DNA from: Rhodopseudomonas sp.
Lineage (GTDB): Bacteria; Pseudomonadota; Alphaproteobacteria; Rhizobiales; Xanthobacteraceae
Length of the DNA stretch: 64,000 bases
Direction: 5' to 3'
Assembly: GCF_013377015.1 (NCBI RefSeq)
Contig: NZ_JACABA010000002.1
Location: 1,145,691 to 1,209,690, forward strand
Positions 55,268-64,000 of the stretch are shown here, piece by piece; within the stretch, counting starts at the first letter, position 1; each line of letters opens with the position of its first letter. Both the position numbers and the translations under genes were made by a program. Under the pieces are notes generated by a model. That model made no database searches, was not told where the DNA came from, and saw nothing but the letters and a program-made list of their open reading frames with translations.

Positions 55268-56473
55268 ATGACCGTGCACACCGGACGACATTTTCTGCAG
55301 ATTCCGGGCCCCACCAACGTGCCCGAGCGGGTGCTGCGCGCGATGGACATGCCGACCATCGATCATCGCGGGCCGGAATTCGCCGCGCTCGGCCGCGAGG
55401 TGATGGAGGGCTGCAAGACCATTTTCCGCAGCAGCGGCCCTGTGATCATCTATCCCGGCTCCGGAACCGGCGGCTGGGAAGCCGCCATCGTCAATACGCT
55501 ATCGCCCGGCGATCGCGTATTGATGGTCGAGACCGGGCATTTCGCGGCGCAGTGGCGGCTGATCGCCGAGCGCTTCAAGCTGGCGATCGACTACATTCCG
55601 GGCGATTGGCGTCACGGCATCGACCCGCAACAGATTGAAGCGAAGCTGTCGGAGGATCGCGCCCACGCCATCAGGGCCGTGATGGTTGTACACAACGAGA
55701 CCTCGACCGGGATCACCAGCAGCGTTGCGGAGGTGCGCGCCGCGCTCGACCGCGCGCAGCATCCGGCGCTGCTGATGGTCGATGCGGTGTCGTCGCTGGG
55801 ATCGATGGACTACCAACACGACGGCTGGGGCGTCGATGTCACCGTCGCCGCGTCGCAAAAGGGCCTGATGCTGCCGCCCGGACTCGCCTTCAACGCGATT
55901 TCAGACAAGGCGCTGGCGGCGTCGAAGGCGAATGCATCGCTGCGCTCCTATTGGGACTGGAACGAGATTCTTTCGTCTAACAAGTCCGGTTCCTGGCCCT
56001 ACACGCCGGCGACCAACATGCTCTACGGCTTGAAGGAAGCGATCGCGATGCTGCACGAGGAGGGGCTCGACAACGTGTTCGCCCGGCATCAGCGACACGC
56101 GGCAGCGACCCGCGCCGCGATCCGCGCCTGGGACATCGAGTTGCTCTGCCTCGACCCGCACGGTCACTCTGCCGTCGTCACCGCAGCTTTGATGCCCGAG
56201 GGGCATGACGCCGATCATCTGCGCAAGGTGGTGCTGGAGAATTTCGACATGTCGCTCGGCGCGGGCCTGTCGAAGCTGAAGGGCAAGGTGTTCCGGATCG
56301 GCCATATCGGGCATTTCAACGACCTGATGCTGATGGGAACCCTGGCCGGCGTCGAGATGGGGCTCGATCTCGCCAAGGTGCCGCATCGCAGCGGCGGCGT
56401 GCTTGCCGCGATGGAGGTGCTAAAGGGCCGCGGCGCGGTGCCGCTCCCGGCCTCGCGCAGCGCGGTCGCCTGA
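55268..56473 (+). CDS. alanine/serine-glyoxylate-type aminotransferase
   Basis: A 401-residue class V PLP aminotransferase. It opens HFLQIPGPTNVPERVLRAMD, with YPGSGTGGWEAA at the phosphate site and the PLP lysine in VAASQKGLMLPPG (near 200). It is divergent from the FAD dehydrogenase over a 156-bp gap; the pair suggests conversion of glycolate-like acids to an amino acid such as glycine. ATG 55268 is preferred over the GTG at 55127. Confidence 0.92.
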   Translation: MTVHTGRHFLQIPGPTNVPERVLRAMDMPTIDHRGPEFAALGREVMEGCKTIFRSSGPVIIYPGSGTGGWEAAIVNTLSPGDRVLMVETGHFAAQWRLIAERFKLAIDYIPGDWRHGIDPQQIEAKLSEDRAHAIRAVMVVHNETSTGITSSVAEVRAALDRAQHPALLMVDAVSSLGSMDYQHDGWGVDVTVAASQKGLMLPPGLAFNAISDKALAASKANASLRSYWDWNEILSSNKSGSWPYTPATNMLYGLKEAIAMLHEEGLDNVFARHQRHAAATRAAIRAWDIELLCLDPHGHSAVVTAALMPEGHDADHLRKVVLENFDMSLGAGLSKLKGKVFRIGHIGHFNDLMLMGTLAGVEMGLDLAKVPHRSGGVLAAMEVLKGRGAVPLPASRSAVA

Positions 56474-56568
56474 CGCTCAGCCTTGCGCTTGAACTCGCGG
56501 GCAAAACCCGCACAATGACGACAACAAGAAGCTTGGCACTGCCCGGCGAACACGACAGGGACGAAACG

Positions 56569-57552
56569 ATGCGCAAGATAACGAAAGCCGCGGTCGCGCT
56601 TGTGGCCGCGATGGCGAGCTTTCCCGCAGCCGCCTGGGAACCGACCAAGCCGGTCGAGATCGTGGTCGCGGCCGGCGCCGGCGGCGCCTCCGACCAGATG
56701 GCGCGGATGATGCAGGCCGCGATCCAGAAGAACAATCTGATGAAGCAGCCGGTTGTAGTGTCGCTGAAGGGCGGCGCCTCCGGGGCCGAGGCGCTGATCT
56801 ATATGAAGTCCAGCGAGGGCGATCCCAACAAGGTGCTGATCGCCTATTCGCTGATCTACATGCTGCCGCTGTCGGCCAAGATTCCGTTCAATTGGCGTGA
56901 GCTGACGCCGGTGTCGGTGGTGGCGATGGACCAGTTCGTGCTGTGGGACAATATTGAGGGTCCGAAGACGGTGAAGGATTTCATCGCGGCTGCGAAGACC
57001 GCCGGTTCACCGTTCAAGATGGGCGGCACCGGCTCCAAGCGCGAAGACCATGTGCTCACCGTGTTCATGGAGAAGCGCACCGGCGCGAAATTCTCCTATC
57101 TGCCGTACAAATCCGGCGGTGAGGCCGCGACCCAGCTGGTCGGCAAGCACACCGAATCCAATGTCAACAATCCGTCGGAAAATCTCGAAGTCTGGCGCGC
57201 CGGCCAGGTCCGGGCGCTGTGTGTGTTCGACAAGGAGCGGATCGCCTACACAACCAAGGTCACCGAGACGCAGTCCTGGAACGACATTCCGACCTGCAAG
57301 GAAGAGGGACTCGACGTGCAGTATCTGATGCTGCGGGCGATGTTCCTGCCCGGCAAGGTGACGCCCGAGCAGAAGGACTTCTATGTCGATCTGTTCAAGA
57401 AGGTGACGCAGACCGCCGAATACAAGGACTACATGGAAAAGCAGGCGCTGAAGCCGGTCTATCTCACCGGCCCCGAGATGCTGAAGTTCCTCGAGGAAGA
57501 CGACGCGCTGAACAAGTCGCTGATGACCGAAGCGGGATTCGTCGCGCAGTGA
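56569..57552 (+). CDS. tripartite tricarboxylate transporter receptor (TctC/Bug)
   Basis: A 327-residue periplasmic binding protein of the Bug/TctC family. A signal peptide (residues 1-22, ending AAAW) is followed by PTKPVEIVVAAGAGGASDQMAR, the family start. GGTGSKREDHVL and the LPYKSGGEAATQLVG motif are typical. AGGGACG precedes ATG 56569. It feeds the TctB/TctA proteins encoded next. Confidence 0.93.
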   Translation: MRKITKAAVALVAAMASFPAAAWEPTKPVEIVVAAGAGGASDQMARMMQAAIQKNNLMKQPVVVSLKGGASGAEALIYMKSSEGDPNKVLIAYSLIYMLPLSAKIPFNWRELTPVSVVAMDQFVLWDNIEGPKTVKDFIAAAKTAGSPFKMGGTGSKREDHVLTVFMEKRTGAKFSYLPYKSGGEAATQLVGKHTESNVNNPSENLEVWRAGQVRALCVFDKERIAYTTKVTETQSWNDIPTCKEEGLDVQYLMLRAMFLPGKVTPEQKDFYVDLFKKVTQTAEYKDYMEKQALKPVYLTGPEMLKFLEEDDALNKSLMTEAGFVAQ

Positions 57553-57664
57553 CTTCTCCCTCTTCCCGCGGGCGGGGAGAGCGGGCTTGCCGCGGACTCT
57601 GATGATGACGTGACGCCCCTCACCCGGCGCTTCGCGCCGACCTCTCCCTGCAGGCGGGGAGAGG
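57553..57664. repeat. GC-rich intergenic repeat with two inverted pairs
   Basis: The gap between tctC and tctB has CTTCTCCCTCTTCCCGCGGGCGGGGAGAG-like and CCTCTCCC...GGGGAGAGG (57641-57664) inverted segments, plus CCCTCACCCGGCGCTTCGCGCC. Such CTCTCCCC/GGGGAGAGG elements are common between Bradyrhizobium-group genes (from memory). It may act as a transcript stabiliser or terminator. Confidence 0.7.
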
Positions 57665-57691
57665 TGAAGAACTCCCACCGAGCGTGACCAT

Positions 57692-58240
57692 ATGTCGAAA
57701 TCTGAATTCGATATCGAAATCATCGTCGACGATCCCACCGCTCCGGAGCCGGATTCTCCAGCGGTCACCGATATCCATACGGTCGAAATCGTGGTCTCGC
57801 TGATGCTGCTGGCGCTCGCGGTCATGCTCGGCATTGATAACTGGCGCACCGGCGCGTCGTGGGATTCCACCGGCCCTCAGGCTGGCTATTTCCCGTTCTA
57901 TCTCTCGGTCATTCTCGGCGGCGCCAGCCTGTATGGACTGGTCACCACATTCCTTGCACGCCGCGAAACCTCCGAGACCTTCGTCACCCGCGCACAATTG
58001 CGCCGCGTGATGCAGGTGTTCGTGCCGACGCTGCTGTTCTGTCTCGCCATGCAGTTTCTCGGGCTATATGTCGCGAGCTTCCTGCTGATCGCCGGCTTCA
58101 TGCGGCTGGTCGGCAAGATCGCGTGGTGGAAATCGCTGCTCACCGCCTTCGTCTTCACCGCGATCATGTTCGTCACCTTCGACGTCGCGTTCGACGTCAT
58201 CATGCCGAAGGGCCCGCTCGAAGCGGCGTTCGGGCGCTAA
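57692..58240 (+). CDS. tripartite tricarboxylate transporter small subunit (TctB)
   Basis: A 182-residue membrane protein with four predicted helices. The pattern DIHTVEIVVSLMLLALAVMLGIDNW, then GYFPFYLSVILGGASLYGL, is TctB. It lies between the receptor and the large subunit, 76 bp from the TctA gene; a palindromic repeat fills that gap. Confidence 0.9.
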   Translation: MSKSEFDIEIIVDDPTAPEPDSPAVTDIHTVEIVVSLMLLALAVMLGIDNWRTGASWDSTGPQAGYFPFYLSVILGGASLYGLVTTFLARRETSETFVTRAQLRRVMQVFVPTLLFCLAMQFLGLYVASFLLIAGFMRLVGKIAWWKSLLTAFVFTAIMFVTFDVAFDVIMPKGPLEAAFGR

Positions 58241-58287
58241 CGCATGATCCCGAAAAATGGGAACCGGTTTTCGGACCAGATCATGCG
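58241..58287. repeat. palindromic intergenic repeat, copy 2
   Basis: CGCATGATC (58241-58249) pairs with GATCATGCG (58279-58287), enclosing CCGAAAA / TTTTCGG and ATGGGAACCGG. It is the same element as at 3271-3320, with slightly shorter perfect arms. It sits immediately after the tctB stop. Confidence 0.88.
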
Positions 58288-58316
58288 CAAATCTCTGCAT
58301 TAACCGGGACAGCCTC

Positions 58317-59828
58317 ATGGAAGCTTTCGGATTGTTGATGCACGGCTTCGTCGTGCTGCTGACCTGGAAGACCATCGCGCTGATGATGGTCGGGCTGGTG
58401 CTCGGCATCTTCGTCGGCGTGCTGCCGGGGCTCGGCGGGCCGAACGGGGTGGCGATCCTGCTGCCGCTCACCTTCACCATGGACCCGACCTCGGCGATCG
58501 TGATGCTGTCCTGCATTTACTGGGGCGCGCTGTTCGGCGGCGCCATCACCTCGATCCTGTTCAATATCCCCGGTGAGGCGTGGTCGGTCGCCACCACCTT
58601 CGACGGCTACCCGATGGCGCAGCAGGGCCGCGCCGCCGAGGCGCTGACTGCGGCGTTCACCTCGTCGTTCATCGGCTCGCTGGTCGCGGTGCTGCTGATC
58701 ACGTTCCTGGCGCCGATGATCTCGTCCTTCGCGTTGAAATTCGGACCGCCTGAATTCTTCGCGGTGTATCTGCTGACGTTCTGCTCGTTTGTCGGGCTCG
58801 GCCGCGAGGCCAAGCACAAGACCGTGATCTCGATGTCGCTCGGGCTTCTGCTCGCCGGCGTCGGCATGGATACCGTGTCCGGCACGTTGCGCATGACCTT
58901 TGGCTCCAACGAACTGCTGCGCGGTATCAACTTCCTGGTCGCGGTGATCGGTCTGTTCGGCATCAGCGAAATCCTGCTGACGATGGAGGAGCGGCTGGCG
59001 CTGCGCGGCCACGCCGCCGCGATCAGCCTGCGCGTGGTGCTGAAGGTGTGGAAGGACCTGCCGCGCTACTGGGCCACGCTGCTGCGCTCGTCGTTCATCG
59101 GCTGCTGGCTCGGGATCACGCCGGGCGGCGCAATTGCCGCGTCCTTCATGGGCTACAATCTGGCCAAGCGGTTTTCGAAGAATCCCGAGACCTTCGGCAA
59201 GGGCCGGATCGAGGGCGTGTTCGCGCCGGAGACCGCGGCGCATGCCTCCGGCACTGCCGCGCTGCTGCCGATGCTGGCGCTCGGCATTCCCGGCTCCGGC
59301 ACCGCGGCGATCCTGCTCGGCGGGCTGATGGTGTGGGGGCTTAATCCCGGACCGCTGCTGTTCGTCGAACACAAGGATTTCGTCTGGGGCCTGATCGCCT
59401 CGATGTATCTCGGCAATGTCGTCGGCCTCGTGCTGGTGCTGACCACGGTGCCGATCTTCGCCTCGATCCTGCGGGTGCCGTTTGCGGCGGTGGCGCCGAT
59501 GATCGTGGTGAGTTGCGCGATCGGCGCCTATGCGATCCAGAACGCGATGTTCGACATCTGGCTGATGCTCGGCTTCGGCGTGGTCGGCTATGTGTTCAAG
59601 AAGATCGGAATTCCGCTGGCGCCGTTCACGCTGGCGCTGGTGCTCGGCAATCGCGCCGAGGATGCCTTCCGGCTGTCGATGATCGGCTCCGGCGGCAGCA
59701 TGAAGGTGTTCTGGTCGAACGGTCTGGTTGGCACCATCACCACGCTGGCGATCGCGCTGCTGTTCTGGCCGGTGCTCGACAAGGCGTTCGGCAGCATCGG
59801 TCGACTGCTGCGCCCGGCCAAGGCATAG
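58317..59828 (+). CDS. tripartite tricarboxylate transporter large subunit (TctA)
   Basis: A 503-residue membrane protein with about 11-12 helices. The TctA signature GVLPGLGGPNGVAILLPLTF (near 35-54) and the second conserved IPGSGTAAILLGGLMVWGLNPGPLL (near 325) are present. It is the membrane channel of the TTT system, taking up di- or tricarboxylates or related acids at low concentration. Confidence 0.93.
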   Translation: MEAFGLLMHGFVVLLTWKTIALMMVGLVLGIFVGVLPGLGGPNGVAILLPLTFTMDPTSAIVMLSCIYWGALFGGAITSILFNIPGEAWSVATTFDGYPMAQQGRAAEALTAAFTSSFIGSLVAVLLITFLAPMISSFALKFGPPEFFAVYLLTFCSFVGLGREAKHKTVISMSLGLLLAGVGMDTVSGTLRMTFGSNELLRGINFLVAVIGLFGISEILLTMEERLALRGHAAAISLRVVLKVWKDLPRYWATLLRSSFIGCWLGITPGGAIAASFMGYNLAKRFSKNPETFGKGRIEGVFAPETAAHASGTAALLPMLALGIPGSGTAAILLGGLMVWGLNPGPLLFVEHKDFVWGLIASMYLGNVVGLVLVLTTVPIFASILRVPFAAVAPMIVVSCAIGAYAIQNAMFDIWLMLGFGVVGYVFKKIGIPLAPFTLALVLGNRAEDAFRLSMIGSGGSMKVFWSNGLVGTITTLAIALLFWPVLDKAFGSIGRLLRPAKA

Positions 59829-59911
59829 TGCTGCCTGGGAGTTCGCACCGGGAGCTGTCTTTGGCCGATGGTCGAATTTATCGGCAAGGCATTTTGGATC
59901 AGGCTAGAATC

Positions 59912-60211
59912 ATGGCGTCCCGACTGATCATTCTGTGGCTCTGCATCGCCGCGATCTCCACGCTGGGATCGTGGTATCTGGCCGCACGCGCGCGGCGCGA
60001 CACGCTGTGGATCAGGATCGCGATCGCCACCGTGCTGCTGATCGCCTGCGTCGCCTCCTTCCTGATGTTCGGCGATAGCGCCGAGAAAACCTTCGCGGCG
60101 ATCGCGCTGTATTTCTCGCTGTGGTCCGCGGTGTTCGCCACCGCCGCCTTGTGCGCCGGCATGATCGTCGGCAGCTTGATCGCCCTGCAATTCACCCATC
60201 GCAATTCCTGA
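59912..60211 (+). CDS. small membrane protein, function unknown
   Basis: A 99-residue protein made mostly of three hydrophobic helices (about 4-22, 33-53, 62-90) with a basic loop RARRDTLWIR. It is 83 bp downstream of tctA and could be a late gene of that operon. No family is recognised. Confidence 0.5.
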   Translation: MASRLIILWLCIAAISTLGSWYLAARARRDTLWIRIAIATVLLIACVASFLMFGDSAEKTFAAIALYFSLWSAVFATAALCAGMIVGSLIALQFTHRNS

Positions 60212-60363
60212 GCACTCAGCGAACCAGCACGCTCATTGAATGGGCAAGTGCCCGTCGCTGCGGCGCAGGGACGAGCCCGCGGGCGATCCCTCAGAAACAA
60301 CTAATCGTTTGATTTATTTCGACTAATGACGCCTCAACGGACCCGTTTCGGCGTTGTACACAA

Positions 60364-60379
60364 TGGCATGCGCCTTGCT
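60364..60379 (+). promoter_or_regulatory. candidate sigma-54 -24/-12 promoter for the hydrolase-permease pair
   Basis: TGGCATGCGCCTTGCT has GG and GC in the correct phase for RpoN (TGGCAT-N5-TTGCT) and lies 39 bp before the hydrolase ATG. No clear TGT-N10-ACA NifA site is seen upstream, so NtrC or another enhancer-binding protein is more likely. Confidence 0.65.
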
Positions 60380-60417
60380 TTGCTAGCTGCGAGTTGTTTC
60401 CAGCTCGGGGAGTACGC

Positions 60418-61149
60418 ATGGCGATGGCGAGCCCGACCTCCACGTCCCGCGGCATTGTCGCCGCTGAGCCGACCCCGATCGAACTCGACTGGACCGCCAC
60501 CGCGCTCTTGATCATCGACATGCAGCGCGACTTCATGGAGCCCGGCGGCTTCGGCGAAACGCTGGGCAATGACGTATCGCAGCTCGCCGGCGCGGTGCCG
60601 CCGATCGCCGCGCTGCTCAAAGCCGCGCGCGCCAGCGGCATGCTGGTGATCCACACCCGTGAAGGCCATCTGCCCGACCTTTCCGACGCGCCGCCGGCCA
60701 AGGTCGAACGCGGCGCGCCAAGTCTGCGGATCGGCGACCCCGGGCCGATGGGCCGCATCCTGATCCGCGGCGAGGCCGGCCACGACATCATCCCGGCGCT
60801 GTATCCGCTGGACGACGAAATCGTCATCGACAAGCCCGGCAAGGGCGCGTTCTACGCCACCGAACTCGGCGACGTGCTGCAGACATACGGCATCGAGAAT
60901 CTGCTGGTGTGCGGCGTCACCACCGAGGTCTGCGTCAACACCACGGTGCGCGAGGGCAACGACCGCGGCTATCGCTGCGTGGTGATCGCCGACGGCTGCG
61001 CCTCCTATTTCCCGGAATTTCACCAGGCCGGCCTCGCCATGATCAAGGCCCAGGGCGGCATTTTCGGCTGGGTCGCCGACTCGGCCGCGGTGCTGAAAGC
61101 AATGACGCCGGATAGATCGAACCGAGTTGCAGCGGGAGCATCACGATGA
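60418..61149 (+). CDS. isochorismatase-fold cysteine hydrolase (amidase/biuret-hydrolase-like)
   Basis: A 243-residue hydrolase of the isochorismatase-like fold. The Asp of [11 protein letters not shown] (near 40), the Lys of [11 protein letters not shown] (near 142) and the nucleophile Cys of [12 protein letters not shown] (near 175) form the triad. Members include N-carbamoylsarcosine amidase, nicotinamidase and biuret hydrolase. GGGGAG precedes the ATG. It overlaps the permease gene by 4 bp, so the pair probably handles an exogenous nitrogen compound. Confidence 0.87.
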   Translation: MAMASPTSTSRGIVAAEPTPIELDWTATALLIIDMQRDFMEPGGFGETLGNDVSQLAGAVPPIAALLKAARASGMLVIHTREGHLPDLSDAPPAKVERGAPSLRIGDPGPMGRILIRGEAGHDIIPALYPLDDEIVIDKPGKGAFYATELGDVLQTYGIENLLVCGVTTEVCVNTTVREGNDRGYRCVVIADGCASYFPEFHQAGLAMIKAQGGIFGWVADSAAVLKAMTPDRSNRVAAGASR

Positions 61150-62783
61150 GCACGAGCAAGACGGCAACTGTCGCGCCTACCGATTTCAAGCCTGCACTAT
61201 GGACGCCGGGCGACTGGAACGCGTTGTTCGGTTTCGGCACCAACATTCTGGTCAACATGCTGGTGCTGACCGGGCTGCTGCGCTTCGTGCTGAAGATGCC
61301 CGACAGTTTGGTGTTCGGGCGGATCCTGCCGGCGCTCGGGCTGATGATGTGCCTGTCGACCTTCTACTACGCGTACCTCGCCTATCGCCTGGCGCAGAAG
61401 ACCGGCCGCAGCGACGTCTGCGCGCTGCCGTCCGGCGTCAGCGTGCCGCACATGTTCATCGTCACCTTCGTGATCATGCTGCCGATCACGCTGAAGACCG
61501 GCGATCCGATGAAAGGCTGGTCCGCCGGGCTGGTCTGGGTGTTCTTCCAGAGCTTCATCCTGATGATCGGCGGCTTCATCGCGCCCTATATCCGACGCAT
61601 CACGCCGCGCGCGGCGCTGCTCGGCACGCTGGCCGGCGTCTCGGTGACCTTCATCTCGATGCGGCCGGCGCTGGAAATGTACATGACGCCGCAGATCGGG
61701 CTGGTGTGCTTCGCCATCATTCTGGCGAGCTGGTTCGGCGGTGTGAAATATTTCAAGGGCGTGCCCGCCGGTCTGGTTGCGATCGCGGTCGGCATGATCA
61801 TCGCGTGGGGCTCGAATCTGTTCGGCCTCGGGCTCGGCGGCCTCAGCGTCAAGGGCGTCGGAGACGCCTTTGCGAGCTTCGGCTTCTCGGTGCCGCTGCC
61901 GGCGTTCGGCCAGGTATTCTCTGGCTTTGAATTCCTCGGCATCATCCTGGTGACGGCGATTCCGTTCGGCATCTATGACCTGGTCGAGGCGATGGACAAT
62001 GTCGAATCCGCCGAGGCCGCCGGCGACGAATATCCGACCACGCGCGTGCTGACTGCCGACGGCGTGGTCAGCCTGATCGGCTGCTTGATGGGCAACCCGT
62101 TCATCAACGCGGTCTATATCGGCCATCCCGGCTGGAAGGCGATGGGCGGCCGGATCGGTTACTCCGCGGCGACTGGGCTGATGGTGGTGGTGCTGTCGTG
62201 GTTCGGTATCATCTCGCTGCTGCTGGCGCTGGTGCCGGTGGTGGCGATCTCGCCGATCCTGCTCTACATCGGCATGCTGATCGGCGCGCAGGCGTTCCAG
62301 ACCACGCCGGTCAAGCACGCGCCCGCGATCGTGCTGGCTTTGACGCCGCATCTCGCCGCCTGGGCGAAATTGCAGATCGACACGATGCTGGGCGCCACCG
62401 TGACTGCGGCGCAGGCCGCGGGTCTTGCCGCCGACAAGGTGGTGGAGGTCAAGGCCGCGGCGATTGCCTCATTGCCGCAGCAGGGTGTGCTGTATCACGG
62501 CCTCGAGGTGATGGGCGGCGGTTCGATCCTGACCGGCCTTATCCTCGGCGCGATCGGCGTGTTCGTGATCGACCGTGAATTCGTCAAGGCCTCTGCCTTC
62601 GCCTTGAGCGGCGCGGTGCTGACCTTCTTCGGCTTCATGCATGGCGAGGCGGTCGGGATCGGCAGCGGATTGCCGGTGGCGATGGCCTATGCGGTCGTCG
62701 CGGCCGGGTTCTTTGCCTACGGCAAATACGGGGCTGTGGCGCTGGCGGAGCCGAATACGGCGCTGGCCGCGCCGGCCGAATAG
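61146..62783 (+). CDS. NCS2-like nucleobase/purine permease
   Basis: A 545-residue membrane protein with about 12 helices, resembling NCS2 xanthine/uracil permeases and AzgA-type proteins. It begins [29 protein letters not shown], and has [29 protein letters not shown] (near 275-305) and an Asn-Pro loop [22 protein letters not shown]. The substrate (xanthine, uric acid, or a degradation product) is inferred from the partner hydrolase. Confidence 0.8.
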   Translation: MSTSKTATVAPTDFKPALWTPGDWNALFGFGTNILVNMLVLTGLLRFVLKMPDSLVFGRILPALGLMMCLSTFYYAYLAYRLAQKTGRSDVCALPSGVSVPHMFIVTFVIMLPITLKTGDPMKGWSAGLVWVFFQSFILMIGGFIAPYIRRITPRAALLGTLAGVSVTFISMRPALEMYMTPQIGLVCFAIILASWFGGVKYFKGVPAGLVAIAVGMIIAWGSNLFGLGLGGLSVKGVGDAFASFGFSVPLPAFGQVFSGFEFLGIILVTAIPFGIYDLVEAMDNVESAEAAGDEYPTTRVLTADGVVSLIGCLMGNPFINAVYIGHPGWKAMGGRIGYSAATGLMVVVLSWFGIISLLLALVPVVAISPILLYIGMLIGAQAFQTTPVKHAPAIVLALTPHLAAWAKLQIDTMLGATVTAAQAAGLAADKVVEVKAAAIASLPQQGVLYHGLEVMGGGSILTGLILGAIGVFVIDREFVKASAFALSGAVLTFFGFMHGEAVGIGSGLPVAMAYAVVAAGFFAYGKYGAVALAEPNTALAAPAE

Positions 62784-62804
62784 CGTCGGGCCGCGTCGAC
62801 CCGG

Positions 62805-64000
62805 TCAGTCGGCCGGGTCGGCGGAGTCGCGATCGACGAAGTACCGTGTGGCGGCGATCAGCACCACGAAGGTTGCGATCCAGACCATTCGGGCGCCATA
62901 GCGGTCGTGCGGCCCGGAAATGATCCCGCAGATCATGGCATTCCCCAGCAATGCGCCCGCGGCGGTTCCGGCCAGCAAGGTCAGATCGTCGAGCCGGCGT
63001 TGCCATAGCGCGTGGCCGAGCAGCCCGACCAGCAGCAGCATCGACCCCAGCGCGACCGGGACGTGGACCCAGTTCACCGCGGCGAAATTGATGTCCCATT
63101 TCTGCTGGTGCGCCGCGCGCATCGCCGGCACCTGGGCCGGCAGATAGCGTTCGATGATGCCATAGGTGTGGGGAATCCAGCCGGTGGTGCCTTCGCCGGT
63201 GGCGACCTGGACCAGCTGCTGCGCGGTGGCGACGGCGGCGGCTTGGGCCTGCCAGAGCGGGTAGGCGGTCAGCGCATGGGCGGCGATGTAGCCCATCTCT
63301 TGGTCCATCCCCTCGAAGCGCCCGAGCTTGTTGAAGATGCCGTCATTGCCCCACAGGAAATCGTCGGCGGTGGGCGGCAGCTGGTTGCGGTAGGGGCAGA
63401 GTTTCAGTTTCAGCTGCGGACAATTGTCATTGAGATAGCGGGTCACGATGCCGTCCTGCAGCATCCGGCCGAAGGTGACGCCGGCGCCGCCGGGGGTCCA
63501 GGCCCATTTGCCCGACAGGGCGAAATTGGCGGTGAGCAGCATCGCCGCGCCGGCCACGATGGTCAGGCTGCCGGCGATCAGGCCGGCGAACGGCAGTCGC
63601 GCGCCGAGAAAGGGCCGCAGCAGCCAGGCGACGCAGCACAGGCCGAGCAGGACGCCGAGCGTCGCGCTATGGGTCGCGCCGGCGAAGGCGGTGAAGCCGA
63701 ACAGCAGCCATTTCTCCAGCGTCGACGTGTTGTCGCCATGCGCGACCAGAAGGAACAGCGACAGCACCGACAGCCCGGCAAAGATGTCGGTCAGCAGCAT
63801 GCTGGCGATCCAGGGCAGCGCCGTGGTGGCGATCAGGATCAGGCCGATCAGCGCCAGCCGGAACGGCCGGGTGAGGCCGAACACCCGCAGCGTCAGCTGC
63901 AGGATCCACAGCGTCGCGATCGCCTGAATGCAGAGATTGATCCAGAAATGGGTGTTCTGGCCGAAATGCAGATACAGCCCGAACACCGTCGAGCGGCTCG
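62805..64000 (-). CDS. membrane protein, N-terminus outside the window
   Basis: The frame is open to the window end. It has repeated hydrophobic segments (about eight in the visible 393 residues) and resembles glycosyltransferase-type membrane proteins (GT39/PMT-like), but no diagnostic motif is clear. A periplasmic loop with CPQLKLKLCPY and PTADDFLWGNDGIFNKLG is between the fourth and fifth helices. The GTG at 63986 is internal, not the start. It converges with the permease gene. Confidence 0.7.
   Translation of the reverse strand, partial: SRSTVFGLYLHFGQNTHFWINLCIQAIATLWILQLTLRVFGLTRPFRLALIGLILIATTALPWIASMLLTDIFAGLSVLSLFLLVAHGDNTSTLEKWLLFGFTAFAGATHSATLGVLLGLCCVAWLLRPFLGARLPFAGLIAGSLTIVAGAAMLLTANFALSGKWAWTPGGAGVTFGRMLQDGIVTRYLNDNCPQLKLKLCPYRNQLPPTADDFLWGNDGIFNKLGRFEGMDQEMGYIAAHALTAYPLWQAQAAAVATAQQLVQVATGEGTTGWIPHTYGIIERYLPAQVPAMRAAHQQKWDINFAAVNWVHVPVALGSMLLLVGLLGHALWQRRLDDLTLLAGTAAGALLGNAMICGIISGPHDRYGARMVWIATFVVLIAATRYFVDRDSADPAD

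Noticed and set aside
56533-56548. TTGGCACTGCCCGGCG upstream of the TTT receptor gene
   Set aside because: It has the -24 half of a sigma-54 promoter, but no TTGC at the required -12 position.

Overview
The window is GC-rich DNA from an alphaproteobacterium of the Bradyrhizobiaceae/Nitrobacteraceae type, most likely a Rhodopseudomonas palustris-like strain. The basis is the uninterrupted nifHDKENX - nifQ - nifUSVW - fixABCX arrangement and the protein sequences. This assignment is from memory of the family layout, not from a search.

Region 1 (1-22.9 kb) is a compact molybdenum nitrogenase cluster, all on the + strand. It starts inside nifB. Next come fdxN, an IscA-like carrier, a TPR protein, an Fe-S leucine-rich-variant (LRV) protein, two adjacent nifZ genes, nifT, a small acidic protein and a SIR2-like protein. 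Three NifA/sigma-54 promoters then drive three blocks. The first (TGT-N10-ACA sites at 4917 and 4967, -24/-12 at 5052) drives nifHDK, nifE (fused to a BFD-type [2Fe-2S] domain), nifN, nifX, a DUF269 protein, a DUF683 protein, fdxB and nifQ. The second (site 14644, -24/-12 at 14716) drives an IscA-like gene, nifU, nifS, nifV and nifW. The third (site 19117, -24/-12 at 19237) drives fixABCX, the electron-bifurcating donor to nitrogenase. Strong hairpins lie between nifH and nifD, between nifD and nifK, and before fdxB. NifU carries Trp instead of the first scaffold cysteine (Cys35).

Region 2 (23-50 kb) begins with a convergent DUF2478 gene and continues as a large surface-polysaccharide locus. 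It has a CDP-sugar cassette (rfbF-type cytidylyltransferase, SDR, RmlC-like epimerase, C-methyltransferase, LmbE-type deacetylase, DUF4910 protein), two Wzx-type flippases, two O-antigen polymerase/ligase-type proteins, a Wzc/GumC-like co-polymerase, several glycosyltransferases, a Gfo/Idh oxidoreductase, WecG/TagA and galE. It also contains an uncharacterised cysteine-rich protein made of two copies of one domain (31835-32947) and the remnant of a GH44-like glycoside hydrolase gene (41382-42069).

Region 3 (50-64 kb) is metabolic. It holds an HtrA-like protein that has lost its catalytic triad, an orphan Flp pilin, a GlcG-like gene overlapping a 1000-residue FAD/Fe-S dehydrogenase, a divergent glyoxylate-type aminotransferase, and a tripartite tricarboxylate transporter (receptor, small and large subunits). 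A cysteine-hydrolase plus nucleobase-permease pair follows, preceded by a good sigma-54 -24/-12 sequence, which suggests nitrogen control. The window ends inside a membrane protein gene on the minus strand.

No tRNA, rRNA, CRISPR array or insertion sequence was recognised.
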